Under the pieces are notes generated by a model. It saw only the letters and a program-made list of their open reading frames with translations, was not told the DNA's origin and did no database searches. A DNA stretch of 5,989 bases from Methanomassiliicoccaceae archaeon UBA537 (GTDB lineage: Archaea > Thermoplasmatota > Thermoplasmata > Methanomassiliicoccales > Methanomethylophilaceae): assembly GCA_002504495.1 (NCBI GenBank), contig DATC01000089.1:1-5989 (forward strand), given 5' to 3'. Numbering within the stretch: position 1 is the stretch's first letter; every line of letters starts with the position of its first letter. Both the position numbers and the translations under genes were made by a program. This document shows, in pieces, positions 5,447 through 5,989 of this stretch.

Positions 5447-5989
5447 GGCTATGAAGGTCAGCATCATCATGCCGCGGACCGCCTCCTCGGAATGGACCCT
5501 AAGCGGAGTGAGATTCGCGTACCCGTTGGCCAGATCGAAGAACTGCTCCGCGCTCTGCCTCATATAATAGACGTCCAGAACATCCTCGGGATAGATCATG
5601 TAGGACGAGACGAGGATGAACCTGCCTGCCGATTCCAATCTCTCATCGAGTTCGCCGACCGATATCTCTCCGCGTTCATAGGCGGAGGCAAGCATCTTCT
5701 CCTCCTTGTGTCTCTGATCGGAATCCACGCAGATGTAGGCATAGCCGCAGTTCGTGTCAGTCAGCCGGACCTCCGTGCGTTGAATGTAGACGAGCCTGCC
5801 GTTGTGCACCGTCCTGTTTCCAGGCGTGCATACGTCCGGATGCTCCTTCACGAGGTCCTTGAAGAGCTTGTAATTGGGTCTCAGGCGCGTGACGAAGTTC
5901 ACACGCGCCTTGAAGAGCTCATCCATGTTGGATAGGGTGCAGTATCCGGCATCGACGACGGCGAAGGTCGTATTGACTCCCAGTAGCCT
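5063..5989 (-). CDS. IS4-superfamily DDE transposase, C-terminal part (N-terminus outside window)
   Basis: The frame is open at the right edge and stops with TAG at 5063-5065, giving 308 visible residues. It belongs to the DDE transposases with an inserted beta-rich region before the last acidic residue (IS4/IS1634-like). The visible part begins with NTTFAVVDAGYCTLSN, holding the second catalytic Asp (fragment residue 13), followed by an FVTRLRPNYKLF strand typical of the fold. The last catalytic Glu is at fragment residue 148 in YYMRQSAEQFFDLANGY, which matches the YREK signature Y-(2)-R-(3)-E-(6)-K except that Asn replaces Lys. The segment ALRNQKCRIYGD to AYEKCSIESPSRLTV (to about base 5258) fits an ordinary C-terminus. 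The last 64 residues (5066-5257) are arginine-rich (13 of 64) and low in hydrophobics, and look like run-on translation, so the natural stop may have been lost or a frameshift occurred. The first catalytic Asp and N-terminal domain cannot be seen. Activity is unknown. Confidence 0.8.
   Translation of the reverse strand, partial: RLLGVNTTFAVVDAGYCTLSNMDELFKARVNFVTRLRPNYKLFKDLVKEHPDVCTPGNRTVHNGRLVYIQRTEVRLTDTNCGYAYICVDSDQRHKEEKMLASAYERGEISVGELDERLESAGRFILVSSYMIYPEDVLDVYYMRQSAEQFFDLANGYANLTPLRVHSEEAVRGMMMLTFIASSVIRRVQILLKGTSVPFRTAMLALRNQKCRIYGDIVLVDEPKKKAAIAYEKCSIESPSRLTVARHDHRSRTCGSKNAREFRFNRRLFDRNRQQQDGEDENGKRFYSLETASSFRTEQESLPTRRVG
5063..5989 (-). mobile_element. Insertion sequence, partial; left boundary unresolved, right end outside window
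   Basis: The transposase implies an insertion sequence that entered just downstream of iorB. The left boundary must lie after base 5041 (last IorB-like codon) and before about 5258 (last transposase-like codon); I use the transposase stop as a working limit. No terminal repeat can be matched because the other end is beyond the window. The 5130-5257 stretch between holds no gene I can support on either strand; it contains a T5 run on the plus strand (5217-5221) that could help end the iorAB transcript. Confidence 0.55.
5076..5129. repeat. Strong nested hairpin between iorB and the transposase gene
   Basis: CTCGTTGGAA (5076-5085) and TTCCAACGAG (5120-5129) are perfect 10-bp arms. Inside, CTGC (5093-5096) pairs with GCAG (5115-5118), TC/GA adds two pairs with one bulged G, and CGTTC/GAACG (5099-5109) closes the tip. 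The result is a long, nearly continuous stem-loop. It lies between the convergent iorB core and the transposase coding region and could be a bidirectional terminator, a subterminal structure of the insertion element, or a small repeat element of its own. Confidence 0.6.

Noticed and set aside
5492..5935. A 147-residue plus-strand frame opposite the transposase.
   Set aside because: It is antisense to the recognised catalytic region and shows no family features.
1..5989. CRISPR arrays, toxin-antitoxin pairs, riboswitches, or a new defence cluster.
   Set aside because: No regularly spaced repeats, no pair of small convergent or overlapping toxin-like genes, and no conserved aptamer pattern were seen on either strand.

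Overview
The window looks archaeal, most likely a methanogen-type euryarchaeon. Methanomassiliicoccales is my best guess from overall protein flavour, not from a search. Evidence: AT-rich TATA-type promoter boxes about 26 nt before likely transcript starts rather than bacterial -35/-10 pairs; a two-gene indolepyruvate:ferredoxin oxidoreductase of the archaeal/anaerobe type; an archaeal-looking long-variable-arm tRNA-Leu; GGGGTGA/GAGGT ribosome sites; and heavy use of AGG for arginine. The DNA is moderately GC-rich by eye.

Layout: 1-452 is the 3' end of purB (adenylosuccinate lyase, +). It is followed after one base by a 67-residue, two-helix membrane protein (454-657, +). A GC-rich hairpin (695-714) separates this pair from a convergent gene for a small FMN-binding split-barrel protein (724-1137, -). 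An AT-rich divergent promoter region (about 1159-1172) lies between that gene and a 12-helix MFS transporter (1244 onward, +). The transporter frame does not stop before tRNA-Leu(UAG) (2450-2536, -) but reads 72 nt into it on the opposite strand. After an AT-rich promoter come iorA (2646-4460) and iorB (from 4457), overlapping by ATGA. From 5063 to the window end lies the C-terminal part of an IS4-superfamily DDE transposase (-), open at the right edge.

The main metabolic unit is iorAB. IorA carries the thiamine-diphosphate and ferredoxin-like parts, and IorB the gamma-type domain. Together they oxidatively decarboxylate aryl pyruvates (from aromatic amino acid transamination) to aryl-acetyl-CoA with reduction of ferredoxin, or run in reverse to make aromatic amino acids.

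The points that deserve a second look are gene ends: the transporter frame runs into an antisense tRNA; iorB has a complete core of about 195 residues but then reads a further 134 codons into the antisense of the transposase; and the iorB/transposase junction is packed with a 14-bp palindrome, an imperfect direct repeat and a strong nested hairpin. I see no defence system, CRISPR array or obviously new multi-gene system in this window.
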